A DNA stretch of 64,000 nt from JANQNX01 sp040217095 (GTDB lineage Bacteria; Pseudomonadota; Gammaproteobacteria; Eutrophobiales; Eutrophobiaceae), in NCBI GenBank assembly GCA_965229565.1, contig OZ245888.1:1798001-1862000 (forward strand), given 5' to 3'. Made by a program: the position numbers and the translations under genes. The notes under the pieces were generated by a model, which had not been told where the DNA came from, did no database searches, and saw only the letters and a list, made by a program, of their open reading frames with translations. Positions 8,983 through 18,217 of the stretch are shown piece after piece; within the stretch, counting starts at the first letter, position 1; every line of letters starts with the position of its first letter.

Positions 8983-9705
8983 ATGAAAGACACGCTCTAT
9001 CGAAACAAGGCATCGGCGATTAAGCCGTTTGAGTTTGACCAACATGTCGTCGATGTCTTCCCGGATATGATAAAGCGCTCGGTTCCCGGTTACCCGATGA
9101 CCGTGGCCATGATTTCCGTACTCGCGGACCGCTACTTCCAGCCGCACTCCAATATTTATGACCTTGGTTGTTCGCTGGGCGCAGTCAGTTTCATGTTGAA
9201 CGAGAGCCTGGCGGGTAAAAAGGGCACCATCGTTGGCGTGGATAGTTCCGGCCCAATGATTGCGGCCTGCAAGGAGAAGTTAAGAGACCGTACGCAACAG
9301 ATGGACATGGAGTTCGTCTGTGCCGACATAATGGATACCCCGATCAGCCAGGCCTCGGTTGTGATCATGAACTTCACCCTGCAGTTCGTGCCACTGGAAC
9401 AACGCACAATGTTGTTGCAACGAATACATGATGCCTTGCTGCCCGGTGGCGTGTTTATCCTGTCCGAGAAGATAGATTTTGAACAGGAGCAGGAAGCCAG
9501 CCTGATGCAGGAGTTGCATCACCATATGAAGGCCATGAACGGTTACGATGCAATGGAGATCGCCAACAAGCGTGAGGCCCTGGAACAGGTGCTGTTACCG
9601 GAAACGCTGGACACGCATCTTCAGCGCCTGCAGGAAACAGGTTTTAGCCAGGTTTCTTCATGGCTGCGCTGTCTGAACTTTGTCTCTCTGTTGGCCATTA
9701 AATAA
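8983..9705 (+). CDS. cmoA: Carboxy-S-adenosyl-L-methionine synthase CmoA
   Basis: This 240-residue SAM-dependent enzyme converts SAM and prephenate to carboxy-SAM, the donor used by CmoB on tRNA U34. The family start KDTLYR and FDQHVVDVFPDMIKRSVPGY are present, followed by the SAM loop YDLGCSLGAVSF. I chose the ATG at 8983 because the family begins there; the reading frame is open further upstream to 8920, but that extension has no family similarity. CmoA of E. coli is 247 residues. The gene is 11 nt upstream of cmoB. Confidence 0.94.
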   Translation: MKDTLYRNKASAIKPFEFDQHVVDVFPDMIKRSVPGYPMTVAMISVLADRYFQPHSNIYDLGCSLGAVSFMLNESLAGKKGTIVGVDSSGPMIAACKEKLRDRTQQMDMEFVCADIMDTPISQASVVIMNFTLQFVPLEQRTMLLQRIHDALLPGGVFILSEKIDFEQEQEASLMQELHHHMKAMNGYDAMEIANKREALEQVLLPETLDTHLQRLQETGFSQVSSWLRCLNFVSLLAIK

Positions 9706-9716
9706 TTTTTCCAGTT

Positions 9717-10691
9717 GTGAATTACCAGTCGCTGTACGAGATGCTTGCCGCCAACGCTATGCCGGAGTGGCGCACGGAACTGGAGTCGCAACTGAACCGG
9801 TATTTCGCTAATCCAAAACACGGGGATTATCCCCGCTGGCAGTCGGCACTGGATCGCTTGCCAGACATTAAACCCTCTGGCTGTGTCTTTGATATCGATA
9901 GCGTCACGATTGGCAAACATGACGACTGCAGCGATGACAGCAGGGAACAGTTACGCGAGTTGTTACGGGAATTCATGCCGTGGCGCAAGGGGCCGTTTCA
10001 TTTGTTCGGCATCAACATTGATTGCGAGTGGCGTTCCAACCTGAAGTGGCAGCGCCTGCAACAACATATCCGCCCGTTAAACGGGAAACTGGTGCTCGAT
10101 ATCGGTTCCGGTAACGGTTATTACGCATGGCGCATGCTGGGTGATGGGGCCCGTTACGTCGTGGGAATCGACCCCACGCTGTTATTTGTCATGCAGTTCC
10201 AGGTATTGAAAAAATACTGGCCCTCGGCCCCCATCGATATCCTGCCACTGGGCATACAGCACTTGCCCGTCGGACGCTCCGGCTTCGACACCGTGTTTTC
10301 CATGGGCGTGCTTTATCACCGGCGCGACCACATGGAGCATTTACATCAGCTCAGGCAAACCCTCAAACCCGGCGGCGAACTGGTACTGGAAACGCTGGTG
10401 CTTAATGAAGAGAGCAACAATATACTGCGACCGGATGGACGCTATGCAAAGATGAATAACGTGCATGCGATACCCGGCCTGGCATTATTACAGCAATGGG
10501 TAGAGGAGGCCGGTTACCGTAACGTACGCATTGTCGATGTCAGCGTAACCACGACCGATGAACAAAGGGCGACAGACTGGATGCAATTTGAATCTTTGCC
10601 GGACTTTCTGGACAAACAGGATAGGACAAAAACAATTGAAGGCTACCCGGCACCCGTGCGTGCCATTGTGCTGGCCGACGCAACGACTTAA
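9717..10691 (+). CDS. cmoB: tRNA U34 carboxymethyltransferase CmoB
   Basis: This is a 324-residue methyltransferase-fold protein of the usual CmoB length. Visible hallmarks are the substrate-binding segment WRKGPFHLFGIxIDxEWRSNLKW, the SAM loop VLDIGSGNGYYAWRM and the FDTVFSMGVLYHRRDH motif. It transfers the carboxymethyl group of carboxy-SAM to ho5U34 of tRNA to give cmo5U. The start is GTG at 9717, eleven bases after cmoA; no ATG lies in a better position. It forms one unit with trhO and cmoA. Confidence 0.95.
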   Translation: MNYQSLYEMLAANAMPEWRTELESQLNRYFANPKHGDYPRWQSALDRLPDIKPSGCVFDIDSVTIGKHDDCSDDSREQLRELLREFMPWRKGPFHLFGINIDCEWRSNLKWQRLQQHIRPLNGKLVLDIGSGNGYYAWRMLGDGARYVVGIDPTLLFVMQFQVLKKYWPSAPIDILPLGIQHLPVGRSGFDTVFSMGVLYHRRDHMEHLHQLRQTLKPGGELVLETLVLNEESNNILRPDGRYAKMNNVHAIPGLALLQQWVEEAGYRNVRIVDVSVTTTDEQRATDWMQFESLPDFLDKQDRTKTIEGYPAPVRAIVLADATT

Positions 10692-10710
10692 ATACTAGAG
10701 GTAAACATTC

Positions 10711-11829
10711 ATGAAGACCGGACTCATATCCGTATTACTCTTTGCCAGTTCTATTGCACTCGCCGAGGAACATCGGTTTCAAACGGAAGATTACAATCTC
10801 CATGTACAGCAAGTGGCTGACGGCCTGGAAAACCCGTGGGCACTGGAGTTCCTGCCGGATGGCCGCATGCTGGTCACGGAAAGGCCGGGTTACCTGCGTA
10901 TTATCGAGAATGGCAAAGTCTCCAGGCCTGTCAGCGGCTTGCCGAAGATCAAGGCCTTTGGCCAGGGTGGTTTGCTTGATGTCGCACTGGACCCGGACTT
11001 CGCCACGAACCAGATTATTTATCTCAGCTATGCCGGCCCCGGTTCCGGTGGTGTTGGTACCGAGGTAGCGAAGGCCCGGCTGGATGGCACAGAGTTAAAA
11101 GATGTCTCGATAATATTTCGCCTGGCCATGAAAACCGATGGCGGGTATCACTTTGGTTCCAGGCTGACCTTCGATGCCGAGGGCAGGCTGTATATCTCAC
11201 TCGGTGATCGCGGCGACAAGGACCGTGCACAGGATCTCGGTGACCATGCCGGATCGTTGATTCGAATCAACAAGGATGGCAGCGTGCCCGACGATAATCC
11301 CTTTGTAATGCGTGATGCAGTAAAGCCTGAAATCTTTACCTACGGCAACCGCAACATGCAGGGTATGGATGTGCATCCCGACACGGGTGAAATCTGGACG
11401 ATTGAACACGGACCACAAGGCGGTGATGAACTCAATCGCATGCAGGCCGGGGTCAATTACGGCTGGCCAGTGATCACCTATGGTGTCAACTATGTCATTG
11501 GAACAAAGATAGGCGAGGGCACGGAAAAAGCCGGAATGGAACAACCGGTTCATTACTGGGTGCCTTCGATTGCCACTTCAGGTCTGTTGTTTTACACGGG
11601 CGAACCATTTTCAAAGTGGCGCGGAAATGCCTTTGTCGGTTCACTGAAGTTTGGTCAGCTTGCCAGGCTGGAACTGGAAAATAACAAGGTGGTACACGAA
11701 GAGCGCCTGTTTGATGGTGAACTGGGCCGTATTCGCGATGTGAAACAGGGCCCTGATGGTAATATTTACGTGATTACCGATGAACAAAACGGCAAGGTGT
11801 TTCGCATACAGCCCGAAAGTAAGACCTAG
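10711..11829 (+). CDS. Periplasmic PQQ-dependent sugar dehydrogenase (GDH-B/YliI family)
   Basis: This 372-residue protein has a cleavable signal peptide (about residues 1-18, ending ALA). The six-bladed beta-propeller motifs of soluble aldose dehydrogenases follow: NPWALEFLPDGRMLVTERPG, GGLLDVALDPDF, FGSRLTFDAEGRLYISLGDRG, and the calcium/PQQ region GNRNMQGMDVHP...EHGPQGGDELN. The family oxidises sugars in the periplasm using PQQ. No PQQ biosynthesis genes are in this window. Its stop overlaps the convergent HAD gene by four bases. Substrate is not predictable from the sequence. Confidence 0.88.
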   Translation: MKTGLISVLLFASSIALAEEHRFQTEDYNLHVQQVADGLENPWALEFLPDGRMLVTERPGYLRIIENGKVSRPVSGLPKIKAFGQGGLLDVALDPDFATNQIIYLSYAGPGSGGVGTEVAKARLDGTELKDVSIIFRLAMKTDGGYHFGSRLTFDAEGRLYISLGDRGDKDRAQDLGDHAGSLIRINKDGSVPDDNPFVMRDAVKPEIFTYGNRNMQGMDVHPDTGEIWTIEHGPQGGDELNRMQAGVNYGWPVITYGVNYVIGTKIGEGTEKAGMEQPVHYWVPSIATSGLLFYTGEPFSKWRGNAFVGSLKFGQLARLELENNKVVHEERLFDGELGRIRDVKQGPDGNIYVITDEQNGKVFRIQPESKT

Positions 11830-12503
11830 ATCAACAGGTCGTACTTGACCAGGAGCTTGTTCATCTTTTTTGCGAGCCTGGCCGGACTTTCGTAAATGAT
11901 CTTTTCGGGGACGTCGCCTTTTTTCTGCAACCGTTCCTTGTGATCAAAACCGTAACTGGCCATCAGTATCGTATCGTAGCCGGTATCTACCGCGGCCTTG
12001 TAATCTCCGATTTCATCGGCTGCGAAGATACAGTGCTTGTAATGGTCGGCTCGCATACCTTCCAGAACGTTGATCTTTTTTGCACCGACTGAAATGGGAA
12101 TGATAAAGTCCATTGCCGCTTCGTTGACACAACTGTTTTTCAAAACCCTGCGAATGGTCTTGCCGGGATGGCAGGTGAAGTTACGACTGATAACGCCGAC
12201 ATGGATAGCCGGGCAGTCGATCATCTCATTAATTAAATCGGTGAACTCGGGAAAGATAGCGCCTTGTTCATGGTAGTTTTTGGTCAGTGTCTCTCGCAGC
12301 ACCCTGTTCTGGGGTAATGAGAATTTGACCAGGTTGCCAATGATTTCCTTGCCACCACCCAGGTACTTGAGGAATTTACGGCGGTTCCTGAAACTGTCCT
12401 CTTCACCGATATCCAGGCCCAGCTGTTTAAACGTCGTTTTTAACAGCTTGTAGGAATCAATCAGTAACCCGTCAAAATCCAGGACTATCAGCGTATCTTT
12501 CAA
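11826..12503 (-). CDS. HAD-superfamily hydrolase
   Basis: This 225-residue protein opens with HAD motif I, VLDFDGLLIDS, including the nucleophile and acid/base aspartates. Motif II is plausible at VGVISRN, and motif IV at FAADEIGDYKAA departs somewhat from the usual GDxxxD. The start is TTG at 12503; the nearest upstream ATG is out of frame. It follows ppiC by 17 nt on the same strand, suggesting co-transcription. The substrate is unknown; phosphoglycolate phosphatase-like activity is one possibility but not supported by specific residues. Confidence 0.75.
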   Translation of the reverse strand: MKDTLIVLDFDGLLIDSYKLLKTTFKQLGLDIGEEDSFRNRRKFLKYLGGGKEIIGNLVKFSLPQNRVLRETLTKNYHEQGAIFPEFTDLINEMIDCPAIHVGVISRNFTCHPGKTIRRVLKNSCVNEAAMDFIIPISVGAKKINVLEGMRADHYKHCIFAADEIGDYKAAVDTGYDTILMASYGFDHKERLQKKGDVPEKIIYESPARLAKKMNKLLVKYDLLI

Positions 12504-12520
12504 GGGTTTTGCATGCAGGT

Positions 12521-12805
12521 TCAGTCCTCGCGGCTGGTGACTTCCAGCAGGTGATAACCGAACTGTGTTTTAACCGGTCCCAGTACCGTATTGATCTCTC
12601 CATTAAACACGACCTCGTCGAATTCCTTGACCATTTGTCCGGGGCCAAATGTACCCAGTTCACCACCTTTACGGCCTGACGGGCAGGTTGAATGTTCTTT
12701 TGCCACATCGGCGAAATCTGCACCTTCTTCGATCTGTTGCTTCAGTGCATTACATTCTTCTTCGGTTTTAACCAGGATATGTCGTGCGCTAGCTTTGCTC
12801 ATCAT
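12521..12805 (-). CDS. ppiC: Parvulin-type peptidyl-prolyl isomerase PpiC
   Basis: This is a compact 94-residue protein consisting only of a parvulin domain: ARHILVKTEEEC, then FADVAKEHSTCPSGRKGGELGTFGPGQMVKEFD, ending FGYHLLEVTSRED. Length and motifs match the cytoplasmic PpiC of E. coli (93 residues), which isomerises X-Pro bonds. An AAGGAG Shine-Dalgarno precedes two consecutive ATG codons; either could be used. It leads a two-gene unit with the HAD hydrolase. A rho-independent terminator of phaC lies just upstream. Confidence 0.94.
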   Translation of the reverse strand: MMSKASARHILVKTEEECNALKQQIEEGADFADVAKEHSTCPSGRKGGELGTFGPGQMVKEFDEVVFNGEINTVLGPVKTQFGYHLLEVTSRED

Positions 12806-12851
12806 GTTTCTCCTTATAAAGAATATTTGTGACGTTTTTATGAAAATGGGT

Positions 12852-12890
12852 AAAAAAAATCCCCGCTGCAGGGCTGCAGCAGGGAGGGGT
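12852..12890 (-). terminator. Rho-independent terminator after phaC
   Basis: On the minus strand an imperfect GC-rich hairpin (CTGCTGCAG paired with CTGCAGCGG, stems within 12861-12890) is followed by a run of eight T (12852-12859). It lies 15 nt after the phaC stop and before ppiC, separating the two units. Confidence 0.85.
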
Positions 12891-12904
12891 AAATCAGTTA
12901 CCGG

Positions 12905-14668
12905 TCAATCCGGAACAATGCGATGTTTTACATAACTACCTGGTGCATCTTCCAATGGCTTCAGGTTCGTGCCAGGTTTCCTGGCAGCTACTTTCTTGCC
13001 GGATTTTTTGCTAATCCATTTTTGCCAGTCCGGCCACCAGGACCCTTCAGACTGGCTGGCATTCTCTAGCCAGTTGTCCGGGTTATCATCGATGGTATCG
13101 TTGGTCCAGTAGCCATACTTGTTTTTGACCGGCGGGTTGATTACGCCGGCGATATGGCCTGAGCCACCCAGAACAAACCGGACCGGACCGGACATTAATT
13201 TTGCACCCTCGTAGGTCGATTTCCACGGCGTAATGTGATCGTCGATGGTCGAGATAAAATACGTCGGCGTCTTGATCTTGCTGATGTCCAGCGGTGTGCC
13301 ATCGAATTCAAGTGCATCCGGCTCTTTCAACAGGTTCTTCAGGTAACACTGACGCAGGTAATAACTGTGAGTTTTTGCAGGCAGGCGCGTTGAGTCCGAG
13401 TTCCAGTACAGCAGATCAAAAGCGGTTGGCTCTTTGCCTAGCAGGTAATTGTTAATAAAGAACGGCCAGATGAGATCGTTGGCGCGCAACATGTTGAATA
13501 CCTGGGCCATGGTAGTTCCATCCAGGTAACCTTCGCGCTCCATGTCCTGGTCCAGTGATGCCAGCTGGTATTCATCAATGAAGACACCCAGGTCGCCAGG
13601 ATCCTTGAAATCGATCATGGTTGTAAAATAAGTCGTGGTATTGATTAAACGCTTTCTCTTTTTCGCCAGGTAAGCGTTGGTCGCTGCCATCAATGTGCCG
13701 CCGATACAGTAACCAATGGTGTTGATCTTGCTGACGCCGGTTTCTTTCTTCACCTGTTCGGCTGCGGTCAATATGCCCTTGGTCATGTAGTCTTCAAACT
13801 CGGTGTCGGCATAGCTTTCGTCCGGGTTAACCCAGGAAATCACGAAAACGGTATGACCCTGGTCAACGGCCCACTGGATAAAGCTGTTTTCCTTGCGCAG
13901 ATCGAGAATATAAAATTTGTTGATCCATGGTGGAACGATCAACAGCGGTGTTTCATAAACAGTTTTCGTCGTTGGTGCATACTGGATCAACTGCATCAAA
14001 TCATTTTGATAGATCACCTTGCCTGGCGTGGTGGCAATATTCTTACCGACCTCGAATTGTTCGGTGTCGGTCATGCGCGTCATCAATTTCTTGCCCTTGC
14101 CACGCGACAGGTCTTCAAACAAGGCCTTGATTCCATTCAGCAGGTTTTGACCTTTTGAGTCCATAATCTTTTGCAGAACCATGGGGTTGGTGGCGGCAAA
14201 GTTGGCAGGTGACAGCGCGTCCAGCCACTGCCTGGTGCAAAAATCGATCTTGTTCTGCATGGTTTCGTCAATGTGGGTATTACACTGTGTTGATTGCTGC
14301 ACGTACCTGGAAACCAGCAGGTAAAATTGTTTCAGGTGATCAAACACCGTGTGATCATTCCAGCCTTCATCAAAAAAGCGACGGTCTGAACGGTCAGGGC
14401 TGACAATCGGGTCTGGTTCCATGCCAAACGTGCGCATGGTGGTGTAGTTGAACAGGCGCACCATGTCATTAAAGAATTGAAAATTTCCTGACAGGCACTG
14501 CGTGTTTTTGTCCACGTAGTTTTTCCAGTGTTCAATGACCTCGTCACTGAACAACATCGGGTTAGTCTGATGCATGGCATCCAGGCTGGAATGAATAAAT
14601 TCCCTCGTAACGGTCTCGTGACTTTCCTGGACCTTGCCAAGTAATTCATTCATGTTGTTCAAGTACAT
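12905..14668 (-). CDS. phaC: Class I poly(R)-hydroxyalkanoate synthase PhaC
   Basis: This 587-residue protein is the usual length for class I synthases. The lipase-like box is GYCIGG with the nucleophile Cys321; the remaining triad residues are probably Asp477 (in DDHITPW) and His505 (in GGSGHIAG). The PPWINKFYILDL and FVISWVNPD motifs are typical. PhaC polymerises hydroxyacyl-CoA into storage polyester on granules. No phaA, phaB or phasin gene lies nearby, so the precursor supply is encoded elsewhere. The upstream neighbours on the same strand are glk and a glycosyltransferase, with a gap of about 120 nt that may hold its own promoter. Confidence 0.95.
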   Translation of the reverse strand: MYLNNMNELLGKVQESHETVTREFIHSSLDAMHQTNPMLFSDEVIEHWKNYVDKNTQCLSGNFQFFNDMVRLFNYTTMRTFGMEPDPIVSPDRSDRRFFDEGWNDHTVFDHLKQFYLLVSRYVQQSTQCNTHIDETMQNKIDFCTRQWLDALSPANFAATNPMVLQKIMDSKGQNLLNGIKALFEDLSRGKGKKLMTRMTDTEQFEVGKNIATTPGKVIYQNDLMQLIQYAPTTKTVYETPLLIVPPWINKFYILDLRKENSFIQWAVDQGHTVFVISWVNPDESYADTEFEDYMTKGILTAAEQVKKETGVSKINTIGYCIGGTLMAATNAYLAKKRKRLINTTTYFTTMIDFKDPGDLGVFIDEYQLASLDQDMEREGYLDGTTMAQVFNMLRANDLIWPFFINNYLLGKEPTAFDLLYWNSDSTRLPAKTHSYYLRQCYLKNLLKEPDALEFDGTPLDISKIKTPTYFISTIDDHITPWKSTYEGAKLMSGPVRFVLGGSGHIAGVINPPVKNKYGYWTNDTIDDNPDNWLENASQSEGSWWPDWQKWISKKSGKKVAARKPGTNLKPLEDAPGSYVKHRIVPD

Positions 14669-14787
14669 AGTCGCCCCTGGATAGTTAAGTCTTTGATCAC
14701 GGGAGTATATCGAGAATTGTGCATTGCAGCAACTTCTGGCAGGCTGCTTTCCAGCAAGTTGCCTGTAAATGCAACTATTTGAATCTT

Positions 14788-15735
14788 CTATGAATAATAG
14801 CGGGAAAGGGCATAGAGAATGATGCCAGTCAGCCCCAGGTCCTGGTCGGTGTTCAGGCTGATGGGAATAGTCTCCAGCAATGATCGGTGCGTGGGGGATG
14901 CCTCAAATTCAGCCAGGAACTCATTCGACCGTATCAATTCGGGATTCCGGGCTGCAAGTCCGCCGGAAATGATGAGCCCGCCACGAGCAAGACTGGACAG
15001 GCAATACTGGCGGCAAGCGCGGCCATAAAAGCGTGAAAACAGTCGCAGTGTGTTTTTATTTTTATCGGGTTCGGCACATATCCCGGCCGCATCTATGTCG
15101 TGGCCAGTCAGGGCAGTGTGCAGTGTTTGCAGTCCCGGGCCACTGACGACCTGGTCATTGGTGACATAATCCTGTTGTACACGTTTGAGAAAGAACGCCT
15201 CCAGTTCCTGTTCATCGGCGTTGAACACGAAACCGGCCTGTCCTGCCTCGGAGGGCAATACATTAAATGTCCCGGCCGTAGGTATTAACAGGCAATGCCC
15301 GAGACCGCTCCCGGCGCCGATAATGGCAACGGGTGCGCTGACGGGATCGCAATCACGAATACGCTGACATTGTTGTAACTGTGCTGGCTGTGCCAGTGCA
15401 TACCCCTGTGCGGCAAAGTCATTTAACAGGAAGGATGTTGGTAAATCGGTGTAGTCTGCCAGGTCCAGTGCCCAGTTGATATTCGGTGGGGTTGCTGCCC
15501 GGCCGGTTACCGGACCGGCAATAGCCAGTGCCAGGGCGTCGTACTCGTGTGGCAACAGGAAATCTCCAGGCTTGTTATCCGCCAGCAATGCCAGGAGTGT
15601 GCCCAGGCCGTCGGTAGCCTGCGTCGGGGTTGCGAACGTGCAGGTTGATAACACCCGGTAATGTTCACGGTCATCAACCTGGCAATGCGCAAGACGGCTG
15701 TAGGTGCCGCCAATGTCCATGGCCAGCAATTGCAT
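14788..15735 (-). CDS. glk: Glucokinase
   Basis: This 315-residue protein is of the proteobacterial ATP-dependent glucokinase family. It begins with the phosphate-binding motif MDIGGTYSRL, followed by the sugar-site motif FLLNDFAAQGYA, IGAGSGLG and a glutamate motif LPSEAGQ. It phosphorylates glucose to glucose-6-phosphate in the cytoplasm. It starts 18 nt after the glycosyltransferase stop on the same strand, so the two are likely co-transcribed. Confidence 0.93.
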   Translation of the reverse strand: MQLLAMDIGGTYSRLAHCQVDDREHYRVLSTCTFATPTQATDGLGTLLALLADNKPGDFLLPHEYDALALAIAGPVTGRAATPPNINWALDLADYTDLPTSFLLNDFAAQGYALAQPAQLQQCQRIRDCDPVSAPVAIIGAGSGLGHCLLIPTAGTFNVLPSEAGQAGFVFNADEQELEAFFLKRVQQDYVTNDQVVSGPGLQTLHTALTGHDIDAAGICAEPDKNKNTLRLFSRFYGRACRQYCLSSLARGGLIISGGLAARNPELIRSNEFLAEFEASPTHRSLLETIPISLNTDQDLGLTGIILYALSRYYS

Positions 15736-15753
15736 GATGTTATTAGAAACGAT

Positions 15754-16911
15754 TCAGGCGTATTGCTGAATGGTTTTTTCGTAAAAAGCCTGTTTTTTTT
15801 CTGCGAACGCGCGTGATGACCAGGTCTGTGCATAGCTGTGCGCCTCCGTACTTAACCGTTGCTGCAAAGTAGGGTTGCTCAGTATGGCTATCACCTTGTC
15901 ACTGAAGTCCTGGATATTTTCCTCGGCAAGCAGTGCCCCCCTGGCCGTATCAAGGATATCCCGCGTGCCCAGTATTGATAGCGACACCACGGGTGTTGAC
16001 TGTGCCATCGCTTCCAGCAAGACCAGTCCCTGGGTTTCCGTGCGTGAGGCAAACACGAAAGCCTGTCCCGAACAGTAGCAGTCCAGCAGTTCAGTATCGC
16101 GATCAAGGTAGCCGACAAACAACACGTTATTCTCCAGGTCCAGTTCGCTGACAACCTTTTGTAAGTGCGGTCGCGCCGGACCCTCGCCTGCAATGATCAA
16201 TAAAACATCGGGAACACGTTTGACTACTTCGACCAGCATGTGAAGCAGGAAATCGATATTTTTCTCGTGTGCCAGCCTGCCTATGTGTACCAGTACCGGT
16301 CGATTGGCACTGATACCATGCTTGTTCCTGAAACGTTCACCATCACCGCGTCGAAAAAAGTGCTCCTGTAAACCGGTAGCGATGATCTCGATGGGCTTGT
16401 GTATGCCATAGCGACGTAATACATCCAGCATGGCTGTTGAGGGCACGATAATGCCATCCATGTCATTACACTGTTGCCGGTTAAACCACCTGGCCGAGAA
16501 TCGCGTCAAGGCCCTGGGCAGGTAGGGCAGGTAGTGATAGAGATATTCCTCGAAGTGGGTGTGATAGGTCACCACGCGCGGTATCTTCAGGGCACGCGAT
16601 AATTCCAGGCCGGCATAGTGTGCCACAAACGGTGTTTGTACATGCAGGATATCAAATGCCTGTTGTGCCAGTTCGGAGATACGCGCACGAATGGGTTTTC
16701 GGCGCATCATCCTGTCCTCGGGATCAACGAACAGGTAGCGTGACGGGATACGCATGATGCTGGTTGGATCCTCGTGCGGCTGCGGGTACTCGGGCGCAAT
16801 CAGTGTGATCTCGTGACCGAGGTCGGAAAGTTCCTTGCGAAAGGTCTTGATGGAGGTTGAAACGCCGTTAATTCTCGGAAAATACACATCCGAGATCATT
16901 AATATACGCAT
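15754..16911 (-). CDS. GT4-family glycosyltransferase (GT-B fold)
   Basis: A start at 16911 gives 385 residues beginning MRILMISDVYFPRINGVSTS, the usual N-terminus of this family; the frame stays open upstream to 16989 without similarity. The donor-site region includes HIGRLAHEKNIDFLL, IAGEGPARPHL and the EX7E-type segment FASRTETQGLVLLEAMA. The pattern resembles GT4 enzymes that glycosylate lipids such as diacylglycerol. The product is unknown. It leads a run with glk. Confidence 0.85.
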   Translation of the reverse strand: MRILMISDVYFPRINGVSTSIKTFRKELSDLGHEITLIAPEYPQPHEDPTSIMRIPSRYLFVDPEDRMMRRKPIRARISELAQQAFDILHVQTPFVAHYAGLELSRALKIPRVVTYHTHFEEYLYHYLPYLPRALTRFSARWFNRQQCNDMDGIIVPSTAMLDVLRRYGIHKPIEIIATGLQEHFFRRGDGERFRNKHGISANRPVLVHIGRLAHEKNIDFLLHMLVEVVKRVPDVLLIIAGEGPARPHLQKVVSELDLENNVLFVGYLDRDTELLDCYCSGQAFVFASRTETQGLVLLEAMAQSTPVVSLSILGTRDILDTARGALLAEENIQDFSDKVIAILSNPTLQQRLSTEAHSYAQTWSSRAFAEKKQAFYEKTIQQYA

Positions 16912-16978
16912 TGGCAAGTCACGCTGTTCAAGTTCGCGCAAGCTTAATGCATAAACATGACAGTTCAATGACAGGGAC

Positions 16979-17001
16979 GGCCCGACCATTATGGTCGGGC
17001 C
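16979..17001 (-). terminator. Strong inverted repeat after the Met/His-rich outer-membrane gene
   Basis: GGCCCGACC and GGTCGGGCC (9 bp) flank a five-base loop, 15 nt after the stop of the gene ending at 17017. There is no T-run on either strand, so it may terminate weakly or stabilise the transcript's 3' end. Confidence 0.5.
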
Positions 17002-17016
17002 CTTGTACAGCGTCGT

Positions 17017-18135
17017 TTAAAAGGCGTATTGCCAACCCGCGGTCAGGGTGAGGTCGGTTTCCAGCTGTGGACCGTTTAGATCACGTTGTAACGGAATTCC
17101 GGCTTCCAGTGCCAGTCGATGGCCGCGAACGGCACCCTGTTGTCCCGCCAGGTTCAAGCCAAGATACAAGGTCATGACTTCACCACCATGGTTATCGGGG
17201 TCTGCCGTTTGCACGGGTGCCATGATATTTGGGTCGATACCATCGATAGAATCCATGTGCATATAGGATAAACGCAATGAGTTACTGATCCAGGGTTGCC
17301 AGCGATAACTGACCCAGCCAGTGACTTCATGTCGGTCGCCCAGGCTGTAACCTTCATCACTGCCGGTGCGTATCGTGGCATTGTATTGCGCACCCCAGCC
17401 CAGTTTGTCCTGTTGTCCGGTATAGGTAATGCCGGGTAACAGGTCAAAGGTGCCCGATCCCAGTTGCATGGGATAGGGTAGACGTAATTCAGGTCGCATG
17501 CCCATGGGCGTCAGGACGGTATCGGTTTCATCATTGCTGCCGGTGGGTAAACTGATGCCGGCATTAAGATGTACGTGGTGGGTAGCATCATCATACAGGC
17601 GTATCAGTCCACTTATTCTGGTATCGCCAATACCCTCGGTTTTTGTTGTAAACGTACCCAGCCGCGTTGTGCCCATGCCTCCGGCAAACGTGATGTGGTC
17701 CATGGTCTTTTCCTGGTACATGGCCATGACCATCAGCGTTAGCCAGTCGCTTGGAGCATACATGGCACCCAGCATGTGCATATGCATGTCCATACTTGTC
17801 GGTACAACACGTAACGTGGGCGGTTGCATGGGGTTGCCAAAGAAACGGTTGGGTACAGTCGTGGCGATGGTTTCAGGCGTGACACTGTTTTCGCCGATAC
17901 GATTGCCTGCCATTTCCATGTACATGTAGCGATAAGACAGCATCCATTCGCCCTTGCTGTGCATGTGATCACCCATAACACCTATGGGCGCATGACTGTC
18001 TGCCATGACCGGGCTCAGACCATCCTTGTTGACGTTGACTCCTGCAGCGCCATGTCCTGCATCTGCATAGAGATGTTGCGTTGATACCAGTAACACCCAG
18101 GCAAGCAGGGTTTTACCGTTGCGAATAAAACTCAT
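17017..18135 (-). CDS. Met/His-rich outer-membrane beta-barrel protein, probably metal-related
   Basis: With the start at 18135 (GGAG Shine-Dalgarno eight bases upstream) the protein has 372 residues. A signal peptide ends near QHLYADA, followed by alternating aromatic/polar strands and a C-terminal GWQYAF, the terminal aromatic typical of outer-membrane barrels. The layout resembles the phenol-degradation MetA-like barrel family. The sequence is unusually rich in Met and His, with clusters such as MDMHMHMLGAMY and YRYMYMEMAG. Such residues bind copper or silver in other proteins; metal handling here is inference. It follows a His-rich DUF2946 protein by about 80 nt. Confidence 0.7.
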   Translation of the reverse strand: MSFIRNGKTLLAWVLLVSTQHLYADAGHGAAGVNVNKDGLSPVMADSHAPIGVMGDHMHSKGEWMLSYRYMYMEMAGNRIGENSVTPETIATTVPNRFFGNPMQPPTLRVVPTSMDMHMHMLGAMYAPSDWLTLMVMAMYQEKTMDHITFAGGMGTTRLGTFTTKTEGIGDTRISGLIRLYDDATHHVHLNAGISLPTGSNDETDTVLTPMGMRPELRLPYPMQLGSGTFDLLPGITYTGQQDKLGWGAQYNATIRTGSDEGYSLGDRHEVTGWVSYRWQPWISNSLRLSYMHMDSIDGIDPNIMAPVQTADPDNHGGEVMTLYLGLNLAGQQGAVRGHRLALEAGIPLQRDLNGPQLETDLTLTAGWQYAF

Positions 18136-18217
18136 TGTTCGTACTCCATTAATATAAATACATAGCATTCGTTACCCGTTTAAACGGACAACGAAGGATG
18201 AAAATAACTTTTATATT

